DNA of 64,000 bases, taken from assembly GCF_044762745.1 (NCBI RefSeq), contig NZ_JBIWEX010000007.1, positions 62,001-126,000 of the forward strand, written 5' to 3'. Shown in pieces: positions 9,101 through 16,883 of this stretch. The translations under genes and the position numbers were made by a program. Under the pieces are notes generated by a model, which saw only the letters and a list, made by a program, of their open reading frames with translations, did no database searches and was not told where the DNA came from. The stretch comes from Psychrobacillus sp044762745 (GTDB lineage Bacteria > Bacillota > Bacilli > Bacillales_A > Planococcaceae). The first letter of the stretch is position 1, and each line of letters starts with the position of its first letter.

Positions 9101-10499
9101 CTATACAGATCAAGATAAAGTAGTGATGCTTGTTAAGAACAAGCTAGAGGAGCTCACGAATAGTTTCTTTAGCGCACACCCAGACGCATCTATTCATACA
9201 TTTACGGAACCACTGCATATTATTCAAAATATACTTGCAGAGGAAGCATCTAACGTCACACGCCAAATGATGCAGTTACAGGCAAGTATAGAGCAGTTCA
9301 ACAAAGAGTTGTTAGTAATTCAAAATGCTATTGCAGAACTAGAAAAATTTAATGAAGCACATCATTTTCAGTCCACATCCATTGAAGAGAAAAAACCATC
9401 CGAACAAGAGGTAAATGAATTTACGTACGCAAGGATGAAGACTGTAAATCGTGTAACAGCCGCTATGAAGCAAGGGAAGGCATTTGTGGAAGAGGAGCTG
9501 GAGCGGGTAACGAAGAAGCGGATGGAATTCAATGACTATATTCGTCGTAATATGTCTGATGCAAAAATGCGAGATAATTTATTTCAAGGGTTAGAATATA
9601 AGCGAAGTTACTTGGAGCTAGTTGCTTTCCACCAAAATATTCGTTCGAAAATGGATAGTATTATTTGTTTCAATGAAGAAAGTATTCGTAGCCATGATGA
9701 ACGGCTGGAACAATTCGTTACACATATGCATGAACATGTAAAAATGGTTGTACGGGAACTTGAAATCATCCCAACGAAAACACGCATTAGGTTTGCCTAC
9801 GATACAAAACAAATCTTCCATTTCCGTATACCAGAATGGGAAGAAAAAGATGGACTAGCTAGATTAAGAGCATATATCGATGAAATTCTTGGATGGATTG
9901 AGAAAGACCGCTATCTAGATGTGGACGGAAAAGTAAATAACGGAAAAGTCCGTGCAGATGTGGAGAAATGGTTTGCAACACCGCAATTATTGCGCGTTAT
10001 TTTACAAAATAGCGAAATGAAAGTGTCTTGTCGTAAAGTAACGAATGATAATGAAGTAACGTCCAAATCATTCTCCTGGAGAGAATCCAATGAATGGTCG
10101 GGTGGGGAAAAATGGAGTAAAAACATGACGCTTTTCCTTGGGTTGCTCAATTATGTTGCAGAAAAGAAAAAACTACTGGATACGTCTATGAAACGAAATC
10201 GTGCTGTTATTCTAGATAATCCATTTGGTAAAGCATCTAGTGAGCATGTCCTTAGCCCAGTATTTTTCATTGCTGAAAAGCTCGGCTTCCAGATTATTGC
10301 TCTTACGGCACACGCAGAAGGAAAATTTCTTCGTGACTATTTCCCGGTTATTTATAGCTGTCGTTTACGAGGGGCCAAAGATACATCCAAATTGATTATG
10401 ACGAAAGTGAAAACAGTGAATCATGCGTTCTTTCAAGATCATGAACCAGTAGCACTTGAAAGATTAGGCGAATCGGAGCAACTGTCGTTATTAGATTAA
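6087..10499 (+). CDS. jetC: Wadjet defence protein JetC (SMC-like ATPase)
   Basis: A 1470-residue SMC/MukB-like protein. The N-terminal head has the Walker A sequence ENGGGKT (residues 38-44). Long charged coiled-coil segments run from about 270 to 1250, with hinge-like breaks near 600-720. The C-terminal head has the signature SGGEK (~1338) and the Walker B region AVILDNPFGKASS (~1372), followed by QIIALTAH. JetC is the motor that extrudes DNA loops on small circular DNA and presents it to JetD. The start is ATG 6087, with AGGGGGA upstream; it overlaps jetB. The Asn after the Walker B Asp replaces the usual catalytic Glu (see findings). A terminator follows directly. Confidence 0.9.
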   Translation: MPTISKVRFTNVVYEDGQKRYNDDLFRFEGFNGAVVLENGGGKTVFIQTLLQAVIPHTDLGERKIRDTLKLEGPAHIAIEWIISEKPRRYVMTAVSLFLSDNKVDSFRYVYEYGAKDSDGIESIPFVSNEGKRPAEKYEIQEYYAKKTQHSPLAKTFGTIKSYRHFLEEQYHIISDEWDSIVKINKNEGGIEAFFDDCKIEKHLYDRLLIPTVESSIAGFDSGTFADTFEEQQKSFQLYKELRAQIAEYQSIEEELTAFVKANEVLHTKSLEYTERKADAKGIFNLAEEQKEQISRELELLSKSSRNLEQEQVVLTVKKDSLTIRLKEEELAAVTNRLDELIEERDRVRSSVFQLEKHFYSLQLDKQNAIYIKQQELTSYYKEEIERLNEDSDAVELADELATVHREMKGYFDEQQEKLKKERQALGYELQPLEEELKACEKEQQILNENKQQLEKEQTEKTTRIELSEHSMRKIRHAILSNVDQETIATRLPEWITEHTRVDEAIVSTQNDMKKFRETLVSMRDKKEELQEKIKEDSIAHANLVTKTKQMEEAHTTQKEKLANLSYSLSRKDSLYMTQSSTEQDMMRTIARLKDEKEDKLAIERLAFRFIDDYEAQDVFFADPYLEKQLSVWSNSIGLIETGIRYLNRLDLSVEEQIRNFPNWPVTLITTEDKKKTLIERVDHVRKHLLHPIHVIDLQEAKAITEKGTEASSTVILPLHWRENMEKESFTRWKNSLRAEANKIKEERQDTEERLRIWEAALGSLKDFFAEYPYEMVKEIETREQQMKEQLRESERILTRLKRESAELENRLEASERQISNRKEELAGLEYKITEGRKHENEAKDVLRLKEELETTKKELATLIGVARRLQNRKENVEDEKESIREKLASNQTEMALLAADDYYQPVRNEMPIYSGKSLTLLKSQAENIRFKLHKISSSRGEWETKMKIAAEKMQEAEREIARIQKDWSDFIPDAGFPENGGIQIEHYRERIRTEKRVLTEAIANYTDQDKVVMLVKNKLEELTNSFFSAHPDASIHTFTEPLHIIQNILAEEASNVTRQMMQLQASIEQFNKELLVIQNAIAELEKFNEAHHFQSTSIEEKKPSEQEVNEFTYARMKTVNRVTAAMKQGKAFVEEELERVTKKRMEFNDYIRRNMSDAKMRDNLFQGLEYKRSYLELVAFHQNIRSKMDSIICFNEESIRSHDERLEQFVTHMHEHVKMVVRELEIIPTKTRIRFAYDTKQIFHFRIPEWEEKDGLARLRAYIDEILGWIEKDRYLDVDGKVNNGKVRADVEKWFATPQLLRVILQNSEMKVSCRKVTNDNEVTSKSFSWRESNEWSGGEKWSKNMTLFLGLLNYVAEKKKLLDTSMKRNRAVILDNPFGKASSEHVLSPVFFIAEKLGFQIIALTAHAEGKFLRDYFPVIYSCRLRGAKDTSKLIMTKVKTVNHAFFQDHEPVALERLGESEQLSLLD

Positions 10500-10516
10500 A
10501 ACAAAAGAAAATAGTG

Positions 10517-10557
10517 CTGTCTAATTAAGAGGAAAAATCTTAGTTAGACAGTTTTTT
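10517..10557 (+). terminator. Terminator of the Wadjet operon
   Basis: CTGTCTAATTAAGA and TCTTAGTTAGACAG pair over 14 positions with one mismatch around a 7-base loop, followed by TTTTTT. It begins 17 bases after the jetC stop and closes the four-gene unit. Confidence 0.92.
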
Positions 10558-10673
10558 AGTTTATTCATTACTTCCAATATAATCTTGACTGAAGTAAGCC
10601 TTGAACACGACAAACCAAATCATCAAAGTTAGATCTTCCACGCTTGTATTGTTAATATTCTAAAAAATTAAAC

Positions 10674-10702
10674 TTGACATAATAGTATGTACTTTATAAA
10701 AT
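10674..10702 (+). promoter_or_regulatory. Sigma-A promoter of the citrate-type transporter gene
   Basis: TTGACA (10674-10679) and TAAAAT (10697-10702) are separated by 17 bases, about 60-90 bases ahead of the transporter start. Between promoter and ribosome binding site lies the inverted repeat TTCGTG-N8-CACGAA (10724-10743), a possible operator. Confidence 0.65.
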
Positions 10703-10763
10703 ATATTGCATATACATAGAAAATTCGTGATTCTATACACGAACTAGAGGGGAATTATAATTC

Positions 10764-12065
10764 ATGTTGGCTTTGTTAGGTTTTGGTATGATTGTTACTT
10801 TTTTATTTTTAGTAATAACTAAAAGACTTTCGGTAGTAGTTGCTTTCATTGGTGTTGCAATTGTGTTTGCGTTAATCGGGGGATTTGGAGCAGATATGGG
10901 GGAGATGATGATGGCTGGTATCCTCAAAGTTACTCCAACTGCAGTCATGATCGTTTTTGCCATATTGTATTTTGGTTTAATGATCGATGTAGGCCTATTT
11001 GATCCAATGATTAATCGAATTTTAGCGCTTGTAAAAGGGGATCCGTTGAAAGTAGTACTAGCTACTGCTGTTATTACCATATTAGTAGGCCTAGATGGCG
11101 ATGGTTCTTCTACGTTTATGGTTTCTGTTACAGCAATGCTTCCTTTATACATACGACTTGGGATGAGCCGATTAGTATTAGCGTGCGTAGTCGCTTTAGC
11201 AGCAGGTGTAATGAATATTATTCCATGGGGTGGTCCTTTGGTTCGCGCAGCAGCTAGCCTCCAAGTAGAAGTTTCTGATTTGTTTATTCCGCTAATTCCG
11301 GTTATGGTTGCAGGCCTATTATGGACGTTATTTTCTGCCTATTTATTAGGGAAGAAGGAAAGAGCAAGACTAGGAGTTATTGTGTTAGATCAACCAGCGC
11401 CAACAATAACAGAACTAGCAGCAACGACGGTTGAAAAAAGTGGCGTTTCTAAAACTTATTGGTTTAACCTTTTCTTAACGGTTGTTTTAATGGTCTTACT
11501 TGTATTGGATGTACTTCCAATTGCTATTTTATTTGCAACTGCATTTGCCGTTGCATTAGTAGTTAACTTCCCAGATGCACAAAAACAACAAGATCAGATC
11601 CTACGACATGCGAATAACTTTGTAATGATTAGCACGATGGTTTTTGCAGCAGGTATTTTTACAGGTATATTCAGTGGGACTGGGATGATGGATGCAATGG
11701 CTGCATCATTAGTTTCTATAATTCCACAATCACTAGGAAGCCATATGCCTGTCTTAGTCGCATTAACTAGTATTCCTCTGGGACTTGTATTCTCACCTGA
11801 TGCGTATTACTTTGGTATTCTACCTATTTTAAGTGAAACAGCAGCTGGTTTTGGAATTGCCCCTGTAGAAATCGGTAGGGCTGCATTACTAGGGCACTCA
11901 ACCGCTGGATTCCCGTTATCACCTTTAGTTCCAGCTACATTTATCCTAATCGGGTTAGTTGGTGTGAGTTTTGGTGAACATCAAAGATTCCTTTTTAAAT
12001 GGGCTTTTGGTACTACTGTCGTTATGACGATTGCTGCCGTATTAACTGGGGCGATTACATTATGA
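10764..12065 (+). CDS. Citrate-type transporter, CitMHS family
   Basis: A 433-residue membrane protein with about twelve hydrophobic segments and family features: an N-terminal MLALLGFGMIVTF, the LDGDGSSTFMVS loop (~112-123), the IIPWGGPLVRAA re-entrant region (~152-163), and in the second half SGTGMMDAMA and GHSTAGFPLSPLVPAT. CitM and CitH of B. subtilis are members and take up citrate complexed with Mg2+ or Ca2+ together with protons. The metal preference cannot be read from sequence. It is monocistronic, with its own sigma-A promoter and terminator. No two-component regulator like CitST lies beside it; a CitA-type kinase remnant is present at 30.1 kb but is far away and broken. Confidence 0.9.
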   Translation: MLALLGFGMIVTFLFLVITKRLSVVVAFIGVAIVFALIGGFGADMGEMMMAGILKVTPTAVMIVFAILYFGLMIDVGLFDPMINRILALVKGDPLKVVLATAVITILVGLDGDGSSTFMVSVTAMLPLYIRLGMSRLVLACVVALAAGVMNIIPWGGPLVRAAASLQVEVSDLFIPLIPVMVAGLLWTLFSAYLLGKKERARLGVIVLDQPAPTITELAATTVEKSGVSKTYWFNLFLTVVLMVLLVLDVLPIAILFATAFAVALVVNFPDAQKQQDQILRHANNFVMISTMVFAAGIFTGIFSGTGMMDAMAASLVSIIPQSLGSHMPVLVALTSIPLGLVFSPDAYYFGILPILSETAAGFGIAPVEIGRAALLGHSTAGFPLSPLVPATFILIGLVGVSFGEHQRFLFKWAFGTTVVMTIAAVLTGAITL

Positions 12066-12084
12066 ACGTTCGAATTAAACTGTT

Positions 12085-12118
12085 AAAACGCTACTGCACA
12101 AAGATGTAGTAGCGTTTT
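12085..12118 (+). terminator. Terminator after the citrate-type transporter
   Basis: AAAACGCTACT and AGTAGCGTTTT form an 11-bp perfect stem with a 12-base loop, 20 bases after the stop codon. It separates this gene from the convergent yjdI-like gene. Confidence 0.88.
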
Positions 12119-12121
12119 ATG

Positions 12122-12376
12122 TTAAAGATCGAACGAGTCATTCTTTTCAATAAATGTTAATGCTTCACTGGGGCATGTTGAAATAACTCTTTTCACATCT
12201 TCTCTAAGTGCTACATTAGGTAGTATCCAAGGTTTTCTATTCATGTTGAATGTAGATGGTAAATATTTTATACAATTGGCTGCATGTGTACATTTCCCTG
12301 GATGAAAATATACATCGATTTCATGACCAGTATATTTTTTATATCCTGCATTTAGTAAGACTTTTTCATCTCCCAT
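12122..12376 (-). CDS. YjdI-like divergent 4Fe-4S mono-cluster protein
   Basis: An 84-residue protein with the YjdI/Fer4_19 pattern: YFHPGKCTHAANCIKYLP, then NRKPWI, then an ISTCPSEAL segment. The Cys residues in KCTHAANC and TCPSEAL probably hold a single iron-sulfur cluster. The start is taken at ATG 12376, preceded by AAGGA; the gene begins 17 bases after the RNase J stop, so the two are probably co-transcribed. YjdI-type proteins are usually small stand-alone redox or metal-binding proteins of unknown role. Nothing links it mechanistically to RNase J beyond proximity. Confidence 0.82.
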   Translation of the reverse strand: MGDEKVLLNAGYKKYTGHEIDVYFHPGKCTHAANCIKYLPSTFNMNRKPWILPNVALREDVKRVISTCPSEALTFIEKNDSFDL

Positions 12377-12393
12377 GATATCCTTCAAGGATG

Positions 12394-14064
12394 TTACACT
12401 TCGATCATAATTGGAAGAATCATTGGTTTCCGTTTTGTACGGGAATATAAATGCTTTTCCACTGATTTTTTTATAGTTTGTTTTAATATACGCTGATTTC
12501 GATTAGTATCTTTCATTCTATCTATAGTCGTTTTTACGATTTGATTCACTTCGTTTATCAGTTCTCCAGCTTCAGGACCGTACACAAATCCTCGTGAAAT
12601 CGTATCTGGACCAGAAATAATTTTTCCTTGCGATTTAGTTATTGTCGTGACAATAACTAGCATGCCGTCTTCTGAAAGTAATTTACGATCACGCAAAATG
12701 ATTTCTCCCACATCACCTATTCCAATGCCATCTACAAAAACATTCCCAGACTCTACACTTCTCGTTTGAATGGCCTCATTGTTTACAATATCTACTACAT
12801 CTCCATTATTAACAATGAAAATATTTTCTATTTTGACCCCAACGGCTTCTGCTAATAGGCGATGTTGATGAAGCATTCGATACTCTCCATGAATGGGGAC
12901 AAAGTACTTTGGTTTCATCAACGTGAGCATTAGTTTCAGTTCTTCCTGACAAGCATGACCAGAAACATGAAGCCCCGTAACGCTACCTGAACCATAGATT
13001 ACCCTCGCACCTAATTGAAATAGATTATCTACTATGCGGGAAATACTCCGTTCGTTTCCTGGAATGGGACCAGCGGCAAGAATAACCGTGTCTTCAGGGA
13101 GAACTTCAATTTGCCTAAAGTTGGAACTCGATAAACGCGATAATGCGGCCATCGGTTCACCTTGACTTCCTGTACAAAGAATAACCACTTTTTCAGGATC
13201 CATCGCATTCACTTCATTTGCATCTATAATCATATCGTCTGGCACTTCTAAATATCCACGCTCTATCGCAACCGATACAACATTGACCATACTACGTCCA
13301 AGTAGAACAAGCTTGCGATTCGTCTTAGTCGCTGCATTCACTATTTGCTGAACACGATGCACATTGGAAGCGAATGTGGAGATGAACACTTTTCTTGGTG
13401 CATGTCGAAATGCTTCTTCGATATGATCTCCTACAAGGTGTTCGGATGCAGTAAACCCAGGTCTTTCTGCATTTGTGCTTTCGGACAGGAGCAACAGCAC
13501 ACCATCTTCACCAAGTGCTGCCATTTTGTGAATGTCGGAACCGTGTTTATCGACAGGAGTCCAATCAAACTTAAAATCTCCAGTATGTACGATTATGCCT
13601 TGTGACGTATGGAAAGCTATTCCAAGACAATCAGGAATACTGTGGCTAGTTTTGAAAAATGTCGTCTTAATTGTTCCAAACTGCAACTCCGACTCACTAT
13701 CAATCATAAAAAGTTTCGTTCGTCTTAGGAGACCGTGCTCTTTTAATTTAATTTCGATTAAACCTAACGTTAAATTAGTAGCATAAATTGGGACATTAAG
13801 TTGTTTTAAAAAGTAGGGGATACCTCCAGTATGATCTTCATGTCCATGTGTTACGATCAGAGCCCTCACTTTTTCTTGGTTCTCTTTTAAGTAGGAGATA
13901 TCCTGGATGATTAGATCAATACCTAAAAGACTTTCATCCGGAAATTTAGAACCGCAGTCGATAACGACAATATCATCCTCCGATTGTATAACATACATGT
14001 TTTTACCGATTTCATTTACGCCACCAAGAGCGAAAATCGATATTTTTTGGTCTAAAGTATTCAA
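12394..14064 (-). CDS. Ribonuclease J family enzyme
   Basis: A 556-residue metallo-beta-lactamase/beta-CASP ribonuclease. It shows the zinc motif HGHEDHTGG, GDFKFDWTPV, the beta-CASP elements TFASNVHRVQQ and CTGSQGEPMAALSRL, VSGHACQEE and PIHGEYRM, and ends KRKPMILPIMIEV like RNase J1. RNase J enzymes have 5'-3' exonuclease and endonuclease activity in mRNA decay. The start is TTG 14064, because GGGGAGG sits eight bases ahead; the upstream in-frame ATG codons would span that site. In B. subtilis rnjA follows rpoY, which is not so here, so this could be an additional paralogue. A symbol is withheld. Confidence 0.93.
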   Translation of the reverse strand: MNTLDQKISIFALGGVNEIGKNMYVIQSEDDIVVIDCGSKFPDESLLGIDLIIQDISYLKENQEKVRALIVTHGHEDHTGGIPYFLKQLNVPIYATNLTLGLIEIKLKEHGLLRRTKLFMIDSESELQFGTIKTTFFKTSHSIPDCLGIAFHTSQGIIVHTGDFKFDWTPVDKHGSDIHKMAALGEDGVLLLLSESTNAERPGFTASEHLVGDHIEEAFRHAPRKVFISTFASNVHRVQQIVNAATKTNRKLVLLGRSMVNVVSVAIERGYLEVPDDMIIDANEVNAMDPEKVVILCTGSQGEPMAALSRLSSSNFRQIEVLPEDTVILAAGPIPGNERSISRIVDNLFQLGARVIYGSGSVTGLHVSGHACQEELKLMLTLMKPKYFVPIHGEYRMLHQHRLLAEAVGVKIENIFIVNNGDVVDIVNNEAIQTRSVESGNVFVDGIGIGDVGEIILRDRKLLSEDGMLVIVTTITKSQGKIISGPDTISRGFVYGPEAGELINEVNQIVKTTIDRMKDTNRNQRILKQTIKKSVEKHLYSRTKRKPMILPIMIEV

Positions 14065-14273
14065 AATAATATTCCTCCCCTTCAAATTCATATTCAAAGT
14101 ATTGCCTTTTCTACATGTTTTATAAGTAAGTTTATAATGATTTTTTATTTTCTAAACTATTAGGATTTTGTTATTGTCGAATACGCTCGTATTATGCTAG
14201 AATGATATTTATACAAAAATTCATAAATATCGGATAAATCAAAGGGATGGAATCAGAGGGAGAGGGAAGTTAT

Positions 14274-15662
14274 ATGCAAGAACAACAGTTAGCGAGAGGT
14301 TTAAAAAACAGACATGTTCAGTTAATCGCTATTGGCGGGGCAATCGGAACGGGATTATTTCTTGGCGCAGGTAAATCTATTCACTTAGCAGGACCTTCGA
14401 TATTATTTGCGTATTTGATTACAGGTATCGTTTGTTTTTTGATCATGCGTGCACTGGGTGAATTACTTCTATCGAATTTAAACTATCATTCATTTGTAGA
14501 TTTTGTACAAGATTATTTAGGTAATATGGCAGCATTCATCACAGGATGGACGTACTGGTTTTGCTGGATCTCTATCGCAATGGCCGATCTAACTGCGGTT
14601 GGGCTTTATACTCAATATTGGCTTCCAGAAGTACCACAGTGGATGCCCGGATTAATCGCACTTGTCATTTTGCTAATTATGAATCTTGCAACTGTAAAGC
14701 TTTTTGGCGAAATGGAGTTTTGGTTTGCACTCATTAAAGTGATTGCAATTTTAGCATTGATTGTTATTGGGATTCTCATGATTATTAAGGGCATTTCAAC
14801 CGATGCAGGAGCATCAAGCTTTTCGAATATCTGGAGCCAAGGGGGCATGTTCCCAAATGGCATAAATGGCTTTATTCTCTCGTTCCAGATGGTTGTATTT
14901 GCATTTGTCGGTATTGAGCTTGTCGGACTGACTGCAGGCGAAACAGAAAATCCGGAAAAAGTAATTCCGAAAGCAATTAATAATATACCTATTCGGATAT
15001 TAATATTCTATATCGGTGCACTTATTATCATTATGAGTATTTATCCGTGGAACGCTATTAATCCAATGGAAAGTCCTTTCGTCCAAGTCTTTGTAGCTGT
15101 TGGTATCGCAGCAGCAGCCGGTATAGTCAACTTTGTCGTGCTAACTTCTGCAGCATCGGCATGTAACAGTGCCATTTTTAGTACAAGTCGTATGGTATAC
15201 TCACTTGCTAAAGACAAAAATGCACCTGTACCATTTACAAAACTAACTTCTCATAAAGTACCTTCCAATGCATTGTTCTTTTCAACAATTGTTATTTTAA
15301 TAGCTGTTGTTTTGAACTATGTAATGCCAGAAGGGGTGTTTACACTAATTACTAGTATTTCTACCGTATGTTTTATCTTTATATGGGGAATTACAGTCAT
15401 TTGTCATTTAAAATATCGAAAAACAAGACCTGATCTAGCTAAAGTAAACAAGTTCAAAATGCCGCTTTATCCTTTTGCTAATTACTTAATTCTTGCTTTC
15501 CTAGCATTTGTTCTTGTTATTTTAGCACTTGCAGCAGATACACGTGTTGCGTTGTTTGTAACGCCTGTTTGGTTTATTTTACTGTTTGTATTTTATATGT
15601 TAAGGAAAACGAAGGGTAAACAAGGAACTCTTCTGGAAACTGCATCAGTTGAGAACCATTAA
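14274..15662 (+). CDS. CycA-like amino acid permease (D-alanine/D-serine/glycine type)
   Basis: A 462-residue APC-superfamily transporter with twelve membrane segments. It matches the AAT subgroup closely, with GAIGTGLFLGAGKSI, AGPSILFAYLITG, GWTYWFCWISIAMAD, ATVKLFGEMEFWFALIK, FVGIELVGLTAGETENPEK and NFVVLTSAASACNS. Enterobacterial CycA shares nearly all of these blocks, suggesting D-alanine, D-serine or glycine uptake, but related permeases take other substrates. The start is put at ATG 14274, seven bases after GAGGGAGAGGG; an upstream in-frame ATG at 14247 precedes that site. It is monocistronic. Confidence 0.88.
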   Translation: MQEQQLARGLKNRHVQLIAIGGAIGTGLFLGAGKSIHLAGPSILFAYLITGIVCFLIMRALGELLLSNLNYHSFVDFVQDYLGNMAAFITGWTYWFCWISIAMADLTAVGLYTQYWLPEVPQWMPGLIALVILLIMNLATVKLFGEMEFWFALIKVIAILALIVIGILMIIKGISTDAGASSFSNIWSQGGMFPNGINGFILSFQMVVFAFVGIELVGLTAGETENPEKVIPKAINNIPIRILIFYIGALIIIMSIYPWNAINPMESPFVQVFVAVGIAAAAGIVNFVVLTSAASACNSAIFSTSRMVYSLAKDKNAPVPFTKLTSHKVPSNALFFSTIVILIAVVLNYVMPEGVFTLITSISTVCFIFIWGITVICHLKYRKTRPDLAKVNKFKMPLYPFANYLILAFLAFVLVILALAADTRVALFVTPVWFILLFVFYMLRKTKGKQGTLLETASVENH

Positions 15663-15682
15663 GAATATACTTATTTAATCAT

Positions 15683-15719
15683 GAAATCCTCTGTCTTTAG
15701 TTTCGAGACAGGGGATTTC
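15683..15719 (+). terminator. Terminator after the amino acid permease
   Basis: GAAATCCTCTGTCT pairs with AGACAGGGGATTTC over a 9-base loop (one G-T pair), followed by a T-rich stretch; it lies 21 bases after the stop. Confidence 0.85.
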
Positions 15720-15821
15720 TATGTTTTATTATTGATGTCATCCTACCGAAAATTGTGCAAGTATATACCTTAAGCGAAAGGGAAACTTAATATCATCAAA
15801 CTCTCAAAATGGAGGATCGCA

Positions 15822-16772
15822 ATGGAAAAACATAATCCAAGAAGGAAATCGACAGGTAAAAAGTATATATTACACACTATAATGTTCACCAGTTTGTTCC
15901 TGTTATTGTTTGGAAATTTTATAATTTTAACTTCCGCAGAGTCTAATAAGGACAATCTTTATCAAGAAATTCAAGACTATAGCAAGCAACATGATATTAA
16001 GCCGATTAATGCAAAAGTGGATAGAGTTTGGAAAGCAATTCCTGGGTACAATGGATTGAGTGTAGATATCAAAGCAAGTTATGAAAAAATGAAAAAAGAA
16101 GGCGTCTTTAATACAAACAAAATCGTTTATAAAGAGATATCGCCAAATATACATTTGGATGATTTAGATCCCCAGCCTATTTATAGGGGTAATCCAGAAA
16201 AACCAATGGTAACACTGTTAATTAATGTTGCCTGGGGTAACGAATATATTCCAACCATTCTAAAAACATTAAATACTCATCAAGTAAAGGCGACATTTTT
16301 CTTTGATGGTAGTTGGGTTAAGAAGAATCCTGATTTGGCTAAAATGATTAGTCAAGAGGGGCATGAAATTGGTAATCACGCTTATAGCCATCCAGATCTT
16401 AATCAACGTTCGAGAATCGAAACAATAGAAGAAATTAAAAAAACGAATGATGTGATCCAGACTACGCTTGGGATAAAACCAAAATGGTTTGCACCGCCAA
16501 GTGGTAGTTTTAATCAGGAAACGATCAATGTCGCTCATGAGCTCGAGATGAAAACTATCCTGTGGACGGTCGATACGGTTGACTGGAAAAAACCTTCCCC
16601 ATCGGAAATGGTCACTCGCGTTGCTTCGAAAATAGAAAACGGCTCTATGATTCTTATGCATCCCACACAACCTGTTGCTGAAGGGCTAGATTCCATGATA
16701 TCGACTATCAAAGCGAAGGGGTATCAATTAGGGACAGTTAGTGATCTGATGAGTGAAAAACGGATTGATTGA
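15822..16772 (+). CDS. YlxY-like polysaccharide deacetylase-family protein, probably secreted
   Basis: A 316-residue protein with an N-terminal hydrophobic segment (~22-40) ending near SAES, a linker, and a NodB-type domain from about residue 128. Visible motifs are KATFFFDGSW, GHEIGNHAYSHPD with the zinc-type histidines, PKWFAPPSGSF, LWTVDTVDW and GSMILMHP. The first NodB motif, normally TFDDG, reads INVAWGN here and lacks the catalytic Asp; the sporulation protein YlxY has the same kind of replacement as I recall it. A peptidoglycan role in sporulation is likely but catalysis is doubtful. In B. subtilis ylxY sits beside pnpA; here it stands alone. Confidence 0.87.
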   Translation: MEKHNPRRKSTGKKYILHTIMFTSLFLLLFGNFIILTSAESNKDNLYQEIQDYSKQHDIKPINAKVDRVWKAIPGYNGLSVDIKASYEKMKKEGVFNTNKIVYKEISPNIHLDDLDPQPIYRGNPEKPMVTLLINVAWGNEYIPTILKTLNTHQVKATFFFDGSWVKKNPDLAKMISQEGHEIGNHAYSHPDLNQRSRIETIEEIKKTNDVIQTTLGIKPKWFAPPSGSFNQETINVAHELEMKTILWTVDTVDWKKPSPSEMVTRVASKIENGSMILMHPTQPVAEGLDSMISTIKAKGYQLGTVSDLMSEKRID

Positions 16773-16789
16773 CGAATAATTATATATAG

Positions 16790-16816
16790 CTGAGAAAAAT
16801 ATTCATTTTTTCTCAG
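16790..16816 (+). terminator. Terminator after the YlxY-like gene
   Basis: CTGAGAAAAA and TTTTTTCTCAG form an A/T-rich stem with TTCTTTTTT downstream, 17 bases after the stop codon. Confidence 0.85.
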
Positions 16817-16883
16817 TTCTTTTTTGATTTAAAGAACATTTGTTTGTATAATGGATATAAAGCTATTCTGGAGGGTTAAAATT

